A DNA stretch of 64,000 nt from Mesorhizobium sp. INR15 (GCF_015500075.1 NZ_CP045499.1:310001-374000); one strand, 5' to 3'. Counted from the stretch's first letter, positions 52,273-61,840 are shown. Translations and numbers: made by a program. The notes: generated by a model not told the origin, from the letters alone.

Positions 52273-53760
52273 TCAGCCAGCGGCTGATTTCTGGCGCACA
52301 AACTCCAGCGCCGCCAACATGATGCCTTCGGATTGCGCCGGATAAGTATGTATGGTTTCGGCGAGTGCCTTCATACCGATCCCCGCGTGCATGATGACAG
52401 ACATTTCATTGATCAGTTCGCTGGCGCGTTCGGCCACAATAGTGGCACCGATTATGCGGTCCGTACCATCCTGTATATGGATTTTGATAAAGCCAAGATC
52501 CTCTTCATCGACGATCGCGCGGTCGACATCCTCCATCATGACGGCGAAGGTCTTTACTGGAATGGACCTCGCCCTGGCGTCCCAGACCTGCAGGCCGATA
52601 TGCGCGATCTCCGGGTCACAATAAGTGCACCAAGGAACCAGAAGGTTGGTCCAGCTGTCCGCCTTGCCCCAAAGCGCGTTGGCCACAGCGATGCGTGCGG
52701 TGGCTTGCGCTACATTGGTGAACTTGAGGTCCATACACACATCGCCGGCGGCGTAGATGTCCGGATTTTTTGTCCGGAAGCATTCGTCGACAGCCACGCA
52801 CCCGGTGCTTGCGATCTCGACGCCAGCGACATCCAGCCCAAGCATTTCGACGTTTGCAACCCGGCCGACGCTGACCAGAACCTCGTCGGCTTCGACGCTG
52901 TCCTTCATGCCGGCGTTGATCGTATCAAGAACTTTGACGCCGGCCTCAATACGCGCGGACGTGATCGTCGTGTTTAGGCGGATGGCCACTCCGTCGCGTG
53001 CCATGGCACGCGACAAAAGTTCTGCCGCGTCCCGCTCTTCACCGGGTAGGAATTTCGGATCGATGTCGATGATCGAAACCTGCGAGCCAAGCCGGCTAAA
53101 TGCTTGTGCCATTTCGCAACCGAGCGGGCCGCCGCCGATAACCGCAAGCCGCCTTGGAAGCGCCACCAATCCGAAGATGGTCGAACTCGTACGGTAATCG
53201 ACACTTTCAAACCCGGGAATGTCCAGAACACCGGGCCGCGCGCCGGTGGCGATCAAAGCCTTGCGGAATTGGAGGGCAGTTTCGCCCGCGCTTACCTCGT
53301 TAGGCCCGGTGAACCGGGCCGCCCCAAAGAAGATATCCACGCCCGCTTGTGCAAGCCGGCTGGCTGAATGATACGCGGCGACGCGCGCCCGCGCGCGGTG
53401 CATGCGTGCCATTACCAGGGAAAAATCGATCTGGGATGGCTTTCCGCCATCCGCGCCCCAGATGTCCTCCGCCTCGTTCAGGGTGGCGCCTACCCGCCCG
53501 GCGTGGATCAGCGATTTCGAGGCGATAGTCCCAACGTTGAAAGAGTTTCCGCCGAGCCGGTTCTGTTCGATCAGCGCGGTGCTGAAACCCATGCGACGGG
53601 CTTCGTCGACGGCCTGCAGTCCGGCCGGTCCCGCCCCAATGACGACCAGGTCATATGTTTCGCGTGGCTTCGGGTTTTGCCAGTTGAGGGGACGAACGCG
53701 CTCGAGGAAAAGCGCCTCGCTTTGTCTGTCCCACTCGGTCGGACGCTCGGCCTTCTTCAT
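52273..53760 (-). CDS. dihydrolipoamide-dehydrogenase-like flavoprotein lacking redox cysteines
   Basis: 495 residues from ATG 53760, fixed by the ATGA overlap with the GH144-like gene. FAD site YDLVVIGAGPAGLQAVDEA, NAD site RRLAVIGGGPLGCEMAQAFS, second FAD motif PDIYAAGDVCMD and the C-terminal dimer domain with IHTYPAQSEGIMLAA. The active disulfide segment of the family, GGxCxNxGCxPSK, reads GGNSFNVGTIASK here: both cysteines are replaced (Ser, Thr). It therefore cannot run the normal dithiol reaction and may be an NAD(P)H oxidase, a quinone reductase or a non-catalytic partner. Last gene of the SDR-GH39-GH144 operon. Confidence 0.88.
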   Translation of the reverse strand: MKKAERPTEWDRQSEALFLERVRPLNWQNPKPRETYDLVVIGAGPAGLQAVDEARRMGFSTALIEQNRLGGNSFNVGTIASKSLIHAGRVGATLNEAEDIWGADGGKPSQIDFSLVMARMHRARARVAAYHSASRLAQAGVDIFFGAARFTGPNEVSAGETALQFRKALIATGARPGVLDIPGFESVDYRTSSTIFGLVALPRRLAVIGGGPLGCEMAQAFSRLGSQVSIIDIDPKFLPGEERDAAELLSRAMARDGVAIRLNTTITSARIEAGVKVLDTINAGMKDSVEADEVLVSVGRVANVEMLGLDVAGVEIASTGCVAVDECFRTKNPDIYAAGDVCMDLKFTNVAQATARIAVANALWGKADSWTNLLVPWCTYCDPEIAHIGLQVWDARARSIPVKTFAVMMEDVDRAIVDEEDLGFIKIHIQDGTDRIIGATIVAERASELINEMSVIMHAGIGMKALAETIHTYPAQSEGIMLAALEFVRQKSAAG

Positions 53761-55046
53761 GATGCAAGCCACCCGCCCGAAAAACCAGCGCGTTTGAGGC
53801 CGCTGATGATAGGCGCGCAGCCACGTGTCATATCCCAGACAAACCCACTGCGCGCATTCTCAATGCTCATGACCAGCAAACCTTGATCAAGCCCGTACCA
53901 ACCCTTTGATAGCCAGCCGGCGCCATCGACGACCAAGGTTGGATTGAAGCCGCTGGAGAAACGGTCACCAGAGATCACCTGGCGATAGCGTTTGATCAGG
54001 TGCCTCGTACCGGCGAGCGCTGCTTCATGGTCGAAGGGCAGGCAGGCAAGCATGGCCCAAGGTGAGACCGTGCCGTCATCCGGCCCGTAGGGTACGCCGC
54101 GAGACATGTAGCCGAAGAAGCGGCGGTCGCGCCCGTTCTCGCGCATGTCCTGGTCGCCCGGCCCATCGCCCGCCGTCACGCCCCAGAAATCGAGATCGTA
54201 ACCCGAATAGGCGCGAGGGTTTCGTGCACCATGCTCTCGATGAATTCGGATCGCCGCCCGTGTGTTGTCGAAGTAGTCGCTATCGGCCTGTCGCATGAAG
54301 GCGTCGCGTATACCTCGGAAATCGATCCATGCATGCGAGAAGAGATGAGTGAAAAGCGGCCCCGAATATAGCACGTCCTCGCCCAGCAGGTGTTCCCATT
54401 GATACGTCGAGGTCCATCCCGAAAAGCTCTTGTCTGTCAGCGGGTGGGTGGTCGATCCCGCTCCCAGCACGTAGAGGATCGTCGCTTCGTTGTAGCCTTC
54501 CCAGCCATAGTGCAGGAAACCGCAATCGGGCCGCCAGCCCTGCGATAGCGTTTCGCGTCCGTTCTGTGCCCATCGCCAGTCGACCCGGTCGAAAAGCTCC
54601 TCGGACAGATCTCGGATTTCGCGTTCGTCAGGTTTATCGAAGAACGTGCCGGCTGCGCAAACGCCAGCCATCAACAAGGCGGTGTCGACCAGCGAGAGCT
54701 CGCAATTCCAGACCCGTTTCCCTGATTTCATGTCAAGGAAATGATAGTAGAAACCTTTGTAGCCTGTCGCGTCGGGCTCCTCGCCCTGCCGGCTTTCCTT
54801 GAAGAAACGCAATGCCAGCAGTGTGCGCCTGGCGGCCTCGGTCCGCGTGATCCAGTGGTTTTTTACAGCTATCGGATAGCAAGAAAGGGCGAAGCCTACG
54901 ACCGCGATAGAACAAGGCGAGCTCGCGCGAGACGTATCGGCGACCAAGCCTGTATCTGGATCCCAGAACTCATTGAAATAGCCGAACGCCTCCCGCTGCA
55001 GGTGCTTCACGAGCGCGTCGTCGTCAAGATCGCCCAGATCGGTCAT
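53757..55046 (-). CDS. GH144-like (glycoamylase-like domain) glycoside hydrolase
   Basis: 429 residues from ATG 55046, 4 bases after the GH39 stop. LQREAFGYFNEFWDPDTGLV at the start and ALRFFKESRQ, VWNCELSLVDTALLMAGVCA, GWRPDCGFLHYGWEGYNEAT, DFWGVTAGDGPGDQDM and PWAMLACLPFDHEAAL are typical of the alpha/alpha-barrel family that includes endo-beta-1,2-glucanases. No signal peptide, so it acts in the cytosol or is not Sec exported. Rhizobia make cyclic beta-1,2-glucans, so a role in their turnover is possible but not proven. Coupled to the flavoprotein downstream. Confidence 0.8.
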   Translation of the reverse strand: MTDLGDLDDDALVKHLQREAFGYFNEFWDPDTGLVADTSRASSPCSIAVVGFALSCYPIAVKNHWITRTEAARRTLLALRFFKESRQGEEPDATGYKGFYYHFLDMKSGKRVWNCELSLVDTALLMAGVCAAGTFFDKPDEREIRDLSEELFDRVDWRWAQNGRETLSQGWRPDCGFLHYGWEGYNEATILYVLGAGSTTHPLTDKSFSGWTSTYQWEHLLGEDVLYSGPLFTHLFSHAWIDFRGIRDAFMRQADSDYFDNTRAAIRIHREHGARNPRAYSGYDLDFWGVTAGDGPGDQDMRENGRDRRFFGYMSRGVPYGPDDGTVSPWAMLACLPFDHEAALAGTRHLIKRYRQVISGDRFSSGFNPTLVVDGAGWLSKGWYGLDQGLLVMSIENARSGFVWDMTRGCAPIISGLKRAGFSGGWLAS

Positions 55047-55050
55047 GGGC

Positions 55051-56484
55051 CTAGAAACGGAAGCGGATTGCGGCAACCGCCTGGGGCGGCATGATGAGGT
55101 CGAGCTTCAGCATATGGCCGTCCATCGTGAACGCGATCTCCTCTTCCTTCAATTGCGACGTCTCGTGAAGGGCGGCGAGGCTTTCGCCATTCGGGTATTT
55201 TGGCTTGCCGATCTGTTCCCAATGGCGTTTCGCGTTGGCGTGGTCGACATCGATGCGCTGGATCGTCGCCTTGGTTATCGGCTGTGTGCAGGTCATGGTG
55301 AAGGAGACCTTCTCGCTGTCGATATCGTGGCGGGGCAGAGCGAAGTTCGTCAGCATTAACGTTGCCCCTCTTTCGCCGCGGACCAGCCAGGCATCGACCG
55401 TTTCATGCGACCCTCCGACAGGCAGCATCTCGGTGCCCAAGCCATGGAGCAAATGGTAGGCCCGGTAAGACGGCTTGGCGATGCCATGTATGTTCATCAG
55501 TCCGAATCCGCCCTGGAAAGGAAGTGACGGGAAATAGTTCTCCTCGAAAATGTCGGAAAACGTCCAATAGCTATAGCCTTCGACCAGCGTGTTGGCCTCG
55601 AGCACTGTCTTGACGATGAAGGCAGCCGCGTAGGGGTCGTCGTGCATGAAATCGCGTGGGTTCGAGGAGGTGCACCATTCCGTGTAATAGACTGGAAGCC
55701 CGCCGGCTTTTTCGCGCACGTCACGTGCCTGGTCACGCAGTACGCTGCGTTTGCTTGCGGCAAGCTGGGCCTCGGTGTCGTCGCCTGGATTGCCGAATGC
55801 GTCGGTAGGGTAGTGGTGCGTGCTGATGAAGTCGACCGGCAGCTTGTTTGATTTGCAGAATGCCAGGAAGTCTTCAATCCATGCATTTGCCGCAGTGGCC
55901 GGGCCGCCGACTTTCAGCTTTCCGTCGACCGATTTGATGGCTTCGACGGTGTACCGGTAGAGTTCGAAATAGTCCGATTGTTTGCCAGACCCGAAAGCCT
56001 TGAGATTAGGTTCGTTCCAGACTTCGAAAAACCATTGCCGAACCTCGGCCAGACCGTAGCGTTCGACCCAATGCTCCACCAGGTTGCGAATGAGAACGGA
56101 CCACTGCGCTGGATCGCGCGGCTTGGTGATGTTGGCGCGGTAATGGAACTGTGTCTCATCTCCTGACGCCAGCGCCGTCGGCATGAAGCTGAGCTCGACA
56201 AACGGCCTCATGCCAATCGACAGCAAAAAGTCGAAAACCTGGTCGGCATTGAAGAACGAATAGATGAATTCTCCACCCTGCTCGATCAGTGTTCCCATGT
56301 CATCGTCCAGGATGCCGTGAAAGCGCGCATGCCGCATGCCGAGCTCGTCATGTGCGCGTTTGAGCTGCGCTTGCCAATCGGCCCGCAGCCCGAGCGTCGC
56401 ATGGCCGCTTCCGATTGTGTGTTCCCAGAAATGGGGCAAGGGCGTTGATCGCGCGCCTAGATCGCCCGAAAAGTTCGCAGCCAT
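55051..56484 (-). CDS. GH39-like glycoside hydrolase (beta-xylosidase family)
   Basis: 477 residues from ATG 56484. TIM barrel with the acid/base Glu in WFFEVWNEPNLKAF (about 165) and the nucleophile Glu in VYYTEWCTSSNPRDF (about 265). YSYWTFSDIFEENYFPSLPF and GFGLMNIHGIAKPSYRAYHL are conserved, and a beta-sandwich follows. GH39 enzymes remove xylose or iduronate from the ends of glycans with retention. No signal peptide. 20 bases after the SDR gene. A decayed relative of its N-terminus exists at 4495-4690. Confidence 0.88.
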   Translation of the reverse strand: MAANFSGDLGARSTPLPHFWEHTIGSGHATLGLRADWQAQLKRAHDELGMRHARFHGILDDDMGTLIEQGGEFIYSFFNADQVFDFLLSIGMRPFVELSFMPTALASGDETQFHYRANITKPRDPAQWSVLIRNLVEHWVERYGLAEVRQWFFEVWNEPNLKAFGSGKQSDYFELYRYTVEAIKSVDGKLKVGGPATAANAWIEDFLAFCKSNKLPVDFISTHHYPTDAFGNPGDDTEAQLAASKRSVLRDQARDVREKAGGLPVYYTEWCTSSNPRDFMHDDPYAAAFIVKTVLEANTLVEGYSYWTFSDIFEENYFPSLPFQGGFGLMNIHGIAKPSYRAYHLLHGLGTEMLPVGGSHETVDAWLVRGERGATLMLTNFALPRHDIDSEKVSFTMTCTQPITKATIQRIDVDHANAKRHWEQIGKPKYPNGESLAALHETSQLKEEEIAFTMDGHMLKLDLIMPPQAVAAIRFRF

Positions 56485-56504
56485 ACCGGTATTTCCTTTT
56501 TCGT

Positions 56505-57314
56505 TCAGCCGCCCGTCGCAAACCCTGGATACAGCGTCATTCCGCCATCGACGAACAAGGTGGTGCCAACCACGTAGTCGGAGTCGTCGGAAGCGAGCCA
56601 TACAGCAGCCCTGGCGATATCTTCTGGTTCACCGATCCGACCATAGGGGACCAGTGTAAGCAGCGATTTCATGGCTTCGGGTGTGCTCCAGGCCGATGTG
56701 TTGATCGGCGTGCGAATTGCGCCTGGCGCGATAGCATTGACGCGGATACCCTTGGGCGCGAGTTCCTGCGCCATACTTTCCATCAACAGCTTGATACCGC
56801 CTTTGGACGTGGCGTAGTTGGCATGACCGGCCCAGGGAATGACCTGATGCACCGAGCTCATGCAGACAATCTTGCCTGCGGCTCGCGACACGGAAGGTAC
56901 TACGCCACGGCGAAGAAATTCCCGTGTCGCAGCCTGCGCGCACAGGAACTGGCCGGTCAGATTGACATCGAGAACCTTGTTCCACTTTTCCAAAGTCATC
57001 TCGGTAAAGGGGGCGTCTTGTTGCAGGCCGGCATTCGCGACCAGGATGTCGAGTGTGCCGAACTCTTCGATCGCTCTGGCAAACATCGCTTCGACTTCGT
57101 TTTGGCTGGAAACGTCGGCTTGCAACGCCAGCGCGTTCGCCCCGCCAGCGCGGATCCTATCGACAACCTTCGTTGCCGCGTCCTCGTTTGTTACATAGTT
57201 GACAACCACATCGGCTCCCGCCGCACCGAGCGCGATTGCGACACCCTCCCCAATCCCGGAATTTGCGCCAGTCACGAGTGCCTTTTGACCCGTTAAAGGT
57301 TTTAAGAAAGACAT
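56505..57314 (-). CDS. SDR-family oxidoreductase (glucose 1-dehydrogenase-like)
   Basis: 269 residues from ATG 57314 (SFLKPLTGQKALVTGANSGI). Rossmann motif TGANSGIGEG, NAG motif LVANAGLQQDAPF, catalytic Ser region MSSVHQVIPWAG and YATSKGGIK, and the family end ASDDSDYVVGTTLFVDGGMT. It oxidises a sugar or alcohol with NAD(P). First gene of the operon with GH39, GH144 and the flavoprotein, so a released sugar is its likely substrate. Confidence 0.9.
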   Translation of the reverse strand: MSFLKPLTGQKALVTGANSGIGEGVAIALGAAGADVVVNYVTNEDAATKVVDRIRAGGANALALQADVSSQNEVEAMFARAIEEFGTLDILVANAGLQQDAPFTEMTLEKWNKVLDVNLTGQFLCAQAATREFLRRGVVPSVSRAAGKIVCMSSVHQVIPWAGHANYATSKGGIKLLMESMAQELAPKGIRVNAIAPGAIRTPINTSAWSTPEAMKSLLTLVPYGRIGEPEDIARAAVWLASDDSDYVVGTTLFVDGGMTLYPGFATGG

Positions 57315-57478
57315 TTTGAATTGTTTCTCACATCGGGTGGGAAGCACGATGCCAAATCAACGTGCTGGTGCCATTTTTGTCAGACGTAAGTGTGCCCTGC
57401 GGCAATTGGACATGCCAACCTAATGCTTGGCCAGTTCTTTTGGTTTCGACACGATTGTTTGAACACGGAGAAATATCC

Positions 57479-57934
57479 ATGAGTGCCGACGCATCGCATA
57501 TGCCGACTATCCCTTATTGGCATCTCTGGACCGACAGGGAGGGCTTAAGCCGGCTTACCCGATGCCTTATGGAAAGTTTCCAGTTGCGGTCGATGCAACC
57601 GCCGGCCGATCCGCAATGGCAAGGCGACAAGACAAGCGGCAGAATGACAACGATGGTGACTGTTCAGCCTGTAGGCTGGGTCGGCGCTTGGCACGAGAAC
57701 CCGAAGCCGCAATGGATCATCCCACTTTCGGGCCGCTGGTTCGTGGAGGCCATGGACGGCACGCGCGTCGAGATGGGGCCGGGAGAGTTTTCCTTCGGGG
57801 GCGACCAGGGATGCCGAGAGCGGAACGGCAGGAAAGGGCATTTGTCAGGCACTGTCGGTTCATCACCTGCCACGTTGATGGTTGTGCAATTCGAGGATAG
57901 GGATGCGCCAGCAGCGCCTTGCGCATTCCGCTGA
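57479..57934 (+). CDS. cupin-like protein
   Basis: 151 residues from ATG 57479, behind ggagaaat. The beta-barrel pattern WIIPLSGRWFVEAMDG and PGEFSFGGDQGCRER resembles a cupin. The metal-binding histidines expected of a dioxygenase are mostly absent, with WHENPKPQW holding one. Perhaps a sugar-binding or isomerase-like cupin. Divergent from the SDR gene, 164 bases apart. Confidence 0.6.
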   Translation: MSADASHMPTIPYWHLWTDREGLSRLTRCLMESFQLRSMQPPADPQWQGDKTSGRMTTMVTVQPVGWVGAWHENPKPQWIIPLSGRWFVEAMDGTRVEMGPGEFSFGGDQGCRERNGRKGHLSGTVGSSPATLMVVQFEDRDAPAAPCAFR

Positions 57935-57948
57935 CCTTGAGACCACAA

Positions 57949-58710
57949 CTATCGGAAATCCAGTCGATGACCGTCTGGGTCGAATATGATGCCTTCGAAA
58001 CCAGGATGCCCCTCGATCACCACATGCGTCGCTGCGGCGCTTTCATCTGAAACGGGCTTTTCAGCGCGCATTTCTGGGTCGCGGTAAGCAAGGAGCTCCA
58101 GATGCGGGCCGGAGCTGCCGTCAAATTCGAGGCCGATTACCTCGACTTGTGTTGCCGTGCCGGCTGCCATGTTGTCAAGCCGACCCTGCTCGGCGCCACG
58201 ATTGACTTGCCGTGATCCGATACGCAAACCGATGCTCTCGTAGAAGTGAAGGCTGCGCTCAGTATCCGCCACCGCCATGGCGCTGTGGTCGATGCCTAGA
58301 AATATGCCCTCATGCCCCTTCCACAATTCGGGCACCCGGTCTGGGGGGAAGCATATGAACTCAAGCGGATGGCCTTCGGGGTCCCGGAACTTGAACGCCG
58401 CTACGCCACCTGAAGCCGCTGGCAGCCGCTGTGGTCCGTCAAGCGTAATTGGCGACCAGCCATCATGCTTGGCCAGCGCCTCGCATGCCTTGCCCATATC
58501 GGTGACGACGATGGCGCAATGCTGAAACCGGGGATCGTTGCCGGTGATGTCTTGAGGATAGGCGAGTTTTGCCCGGCCGATCTCCAATGCGCTGGGACCC
58601 AGGAACAGCCGGTCGGTGTCCGCGCGGTTGAAGCCGAAGACATTTTGATAAAAGCCAGCCAGTGCGTTTGGCGCGGTCGACAGCAGCCGAAAGGCTTCAA
58701 CCCTGGCCAT
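57949..58710 (-). CDS. VOC (glyoxalase/dioxygenase) family protein, two modules
   Basis: 253 residues, two tandem VOC modules (about 3-120 and 133-253). Metal-ligand candidates include His in RFQHCAIVVTD, Glu in EGHPLEFICFP, His in GIDHSAMAVADTERSLHFYE and Glu in SGPHLELLAY. It starts 1 base after the SMP-30 stop, so it is in the DoxX-SMP-30 operon. Substrate not deducible; lactone- or sugar-derived aldehydes are plausible by context. Confidence 0.82.
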   Translation of the reverse strand: MARVEAFRLLSTAPNALAGFYQNVFGFNRADTDRLFLGPSALEIGRAKLAYPQDITGNDPRFQHCAIVVTDMGKACEALAKHDGWSPITLDGPQRLPAASGGVAAFKFRDPEGHPLEFICFPPDRVPELWKGHEGIFLGIDHSAMAVADTERSLHFYESIGLRIGSRQVNRGAEQGRLDNMAAGTATQVEVIGLEFDGSSGPHLELLAYRDPEMRAEKPVSDESAAATHVVIEGHPGFEGIIFDPDGHRLDFR

Positions 58711-58711
58711 G

Positions 58712-59653
58712 TCACCCTCTTGGCGTGCGCGCGCCGCGCCGATTTAGGAAAATGGCGTAGAGCGTATGCGATCCGCCGATGAACAGCCGATTCAGATGCG
58801 GTCCGCCGCCGAAGCACAAATTCGAGACGCGGTAGGGGACGCCGATCTTTCCCAACAATTCCCCCTGCGGGCTGATGCAATGAACGCCGTCCTTTGCGCT
58901 TGACCAGACATTGCCGTCTTCGTCGAGCGCCAAGCCGTCAGTATAGCCCGGCTCGACCTTGTAGAAATCACATAGGCCGGAGATGGCACGGCCATCCGGT
59001 GATACGTCGCAGACCTTCATCACCTGAGCCGGGTTCGGTTTCGTCTGGTCGCCAGTCTCGGCGATGTAAAGCCGCGATTCGTCGGGCGAAAAGGCAAGGC
59101 CGTTCGGTCCTTCGAATGCGCTTGAGATAGTGGTTAAGCCCTTTGTGGCCGGATCGAAACGATAGACGGCGGGTGCGAGCTCACTCTTCCGTCGGAGGCC
59201 TTCATAGTCGTTGGAGATGCCGTAGACGGGATCGGTAAACCAGATCGTGCCGTCCGATTTCACCACGATGTCATTGGGTGAGTTCAACCGGCGGCCGTTG
59301 AAATGCGAGACGAGAGTGGTGACAGAACCGTCGTGTTCGACGCGACCGACGGCCCCGTCGAGATGAGAACAGAACACAACGCGTCCCTGGCAATCTCGCG
59401 CCTGCCCATTGGCGTTGGCTGATGGCGAGCGCCAGACGGAAACGCCCCCGGTCTCGGTCCAACGCATAGTGCGGTCGCGCGGAAGGTCTTGAAACAGCAG
59501 GCATCCCCAGTCGCCCATCCAGACCAACCCTTCGATCCATCGGAAACCTGACGCCAGTTCTTCAAGCGGGGCGTTGGCGAGGATGTAGGAGGAGAACTTG
59601 GGGTCGATGATTTCGATCGGGCTGCCGGTTGTCATTATCGATGCTGGGGTCAT
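58712..59653 (-). CDS. SMP-30/gluconolactonase family lactonase
   Basis: 313 residues. Six-bladed propeller with EGLVWMGDWGCLLFQDLP (metal-ligand Glu), RLNSPNDIVVKSDGTIWFTD (Asn), GPNGLAFSPDESRLYIAETG and YTDGLALDEDGNVWSS (Asp), the usual divalent-metal site. It hydrolyses sugar lactones such as those made by glucose-type dehydrogenases. Its ATG shares a base with the doxX stop, so they are coupled. No signal peptide. Confidence 0.88.
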   Translation of the reverse strand: MTPASIMTTGSPIEIIDPKFSSYILANAPLEELASGFRWIEGLVWMGDWGCLLFQDLPRDRTMRWTETGGVSVWRSPSANANGQARDCQGRVVFCSHLDGAVGRVEHDGSVTTLVSHFNGRRLNSPNDIVVKSDGTIWFTDPVYGISNDYEGLRRKSELAPAVYRFDPATKGLTTISSAFEGPNGLAFSPDESRLYIAETGDQTKPNPAQVMKVCDVSPDGRAISGLCDFYKVEPGYTDGLALDEDGNVWSSAKDGVHCISPQGELLGKIGVPYRVSNLCFGGGPHLNRLFIGGSHTLYAIFLNRRGARTPRG

Positions 59654-60126
59654 TACGGCAACGCGACATCATGCGCGTAGGGATAGGTCGATGCAAAAGG
59701 CGCGTGCACGAAAGCGCTGGCTTCATCGGCGCGTCCGCCGAAAGTGATCAGCAGAAAGCCGCCGGCCAACGCGAAATTCTTCAGGAAGTCCCAAAAAACG
59801 TCACGGCCCTTACTCGGTCCCACCAATGTGAAATCATCGGTCGCCCAGAACTGCTTCCATAAAAGCGCGGTCACCATGCAGTAGCCGGCGAGGACGAAGG
59901 CGGCAAGCCGATCCGCTATGCCGGTCAATACGCCAAGCGACATGACGATTTCGACGAACAGGCCGGTCAGGATCAGCACTTTAGCGGTCATCTTGGAACC
60001 TGCCATCTCATTTGCCTGGTCAACAGCCCCGTGGAAATTGATGACCTTGTCCATGGCGCTGAAGGGCAGAAAGAGGAGGATCAGAAGGAGCCGTGTTGTA
60101 AAAGTTATTGCAATGGCCACTGTCAC
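59653..60126 (-). CDS. DoxX family membrane protein
   Basis: 157 residues from GTG 60126, or possibly GTG 60120, which has better spacing from gaggaaa. Four transmembrane segments (LLLILLFLPFSAM, VLILTGLFVEIVMSLGVLTG, LAAFVLAGYCMVTALLW, FLKNFALAGGFLLITFGG). DoxX-like proteins are linked to quinone redox or oxidative stress. First gene of the operon with the lactonase and VOC protein; divergent from the GMC gene 121 bases away. Confidence 0.82.
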   Translation of the reverse strand: MTVAIAITFTTRLLLILLFLPFSAMDKVINFHGAVDQANEMAGSKMTAKVLILTGLFVEIVMSLGVLTGIADRLAAFVLAGYCMVTALLWKQFWATDDFTLVGPSKGRDVFWDFLKNFALAGGFLLITFGGRADEASAFVHAPFASTYPYAHDVALP

Positions 60127-60247
60127 TTTCCTCGATGTGAGGGATAACTGATATTGGGCAGCTTAACCGTTTCGACAAGCCGTCCATTGCGGTGCGGTGG
60201 GAACATGGTGGCCTGCGGATCATTGAATTGCAGCGCTAAGGATTTGG

Positions 60248-61840
60248 ATGATGACTGCATCGAACGATCGGTATGACGTGATCATCATCGGATCAGGTCC
60301 AGGAGGCGGCACCATGGCCTGGCGCCTTGCCCAGACAGGCAAGCGTATCCTGTTGATCGAACGGGGTGGCTACCTGAAGCGTGAGCGCGAGAATTGGGAT
60401 TCCGACGCCGTTTTCCGCCAGGGTCGCTATCAAACAGAGGAAACTTGGACGTCTGCCTCAGGCGAGGAATTTCGTCCAGGCTTGCATTATTTTGTCGGAG
60501 GCAATTCCAAGGTCTATGGTGGCGTTCTCTTCCGACTTCGCTTGGAAGATTTCGAAACGATCAGGCATCCCGACGGCGTATCGCCCGAATGGCCGGTCAA
60601 ATACGACGAGTTCGAGCCTTATTATCAGGCTGCCGAAGAGCTGTTCCAGGTGCGGGGCCGTCGGGGAGAAGACCCGACAGAACCGCCATCGCCGAAACCC
60701 TACGCCTTTGCGCCAATCTCACATGAACCGCGCATTCAGCAGCTCTCCGACGATTTGGAACGGGAAGGTTTGCATCCATTCCACTTGCCGATGGGCGCTC
60801 TGCTGGTCGAGGACCAGACCGGTCAGGCAACGCCACATTCACCGCTTTTGCGCTGTGATCCCTTCGACGGCTTCCCAAGCCTTACCAACGGAAAGGCAGA
60901 TGCACAGATCATCACGGTCGACCCGGCGCTCGCATCCAATCCGAATCTGACGCTACTGACCGGCGCCTATGCCGAACGCCTCTTGACGAACCAGGATGGC
61001 ACGGTGGTGACGGGCATCGAGGTCACGCTCGATGGCCACACATGCCGCATGACGAGCGATCTCGTCGTCGTTGCATGCGGCGCCTTGTCGTCAGCGCTTT
61101 TGATGCTGCGCTCCACAAGCGACAATCACCCCGAAGGACTGGGCAACGCATCCGGTCAGCTAGGTCGCAACTACATGCGGCATAACAATGCGACGATTCT
61201 GGCAATCTCCAAGACGCCCAATCCGACGCAATTCCAGAAAACCCTGGGCCTTAACGACTTCTACCACGGCCACGATAAGAGCCCGGCAAACGACTGGGAA
61301 TTCCCGCTCGGCCATATCCAAATGGTGGGAAAGTCGGACGGGATACAAATCGAGGCTGAAGGCCTGCCGGGCTTCATGCAATGGTTTCCAACAATGCCGT
61401 TTGAATGGCTCGCCAAGCATTCGATCGACTTTTGGCTGACTTCGGAAGACCTGCCTATGTCGCAGAATCGCATCTACTATCGGGATGGTCGGGTGCACCT
61501 TGATATGACGCCGACCAACATGGAAGCGCACCAGAGATTGAAGGACAAGCTTCGCGCTATATGCAGCGCGACCGACATTCACCCCCATCTTTTCGAACGC
61601 AAGCTCTATCTCGGAAAGGATGTTCCCGTCGGAGGGACGGCCCATCAGGCAGGCACCTTGCGCTTCGGGGAGAACCCTGCTGACTCGGTGCTCGACCGCG
61701 ACTGCAAGGTTCACGGGATAGACAATTTTTATGTCACCGATGCAAGTTTCTTTCCCTCCATCGGTGCGGTCAACCCGACACTGACGATCATCGCAAATGC
61801 ACTGCGGGTGGCGGACCGAATCGTTGATCGGCTGGTCTGA
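60248..61840 (+). CDS. GMC oxidoreductase
   Basis: 530 residues. FAD motif YDVIIIGSGPGGGTMAWRLA and ILLIERGGYLKRE at the start, GMC signature FVGGNSKVYGGVLFRLRLED, and the C-terminal catalytic part GGTAHQAGTLRFGENPADSV (catalytic His) with FFPSIGAVNPTLTIIANALR (Asn partner). GMC enzymes oxidise sugars or alcohols to ketones or lactones, passing electrons to a quinone or cytochrome. No signal peptide seen. Shares the divergent promoter region with doxX; substrate likely a sugar. Confidence 0.88.
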   Translation: MMTASNDRYDVIIIGSGPGGGTMAWRLAQTGKRILLIERGGYLKRERENWDSDAVFRQGRYQTEETWTSASGEEFRPGLHYFVGGNSKVYGGVLFRLRLEDFETIRHPDGVSPEWPVKYDEFEPYYQAAEELFQVRGRRGEDPTEPPSPKPYAFAPISHEPRIQQLSDDLEREGLHPFHLPMGALLVEDQTGQATPHSPLLRCDPFDGFPSLTNGKADAQIITVDPALASNPNLTLLTGAYAERLLTNQDGTVVTGIEVTLDGHTCRMTSDLVVVACGALSSALLMLRSTSDNHPEGLGNASGQLGRNYMRHNNATILAISKTPNPTQFQKTLGLNDFYHGHDKSPANDWEFPLGHIQMVGKSDGIQIEAEGLPGFMQWFPTMPFEWLAKHSIDFWLTSEDLPMSQNRIYYRDGRVHLDMTPTNMEAHQRLKDKLRAICSATDIHPHLFERKLYLGKDVPVGGTAHQAGTLRFGENPADSVLDRDCKVHGIDNFYVTDASFFPSIGAVNPTLTIIANALRVADRIVDRLV

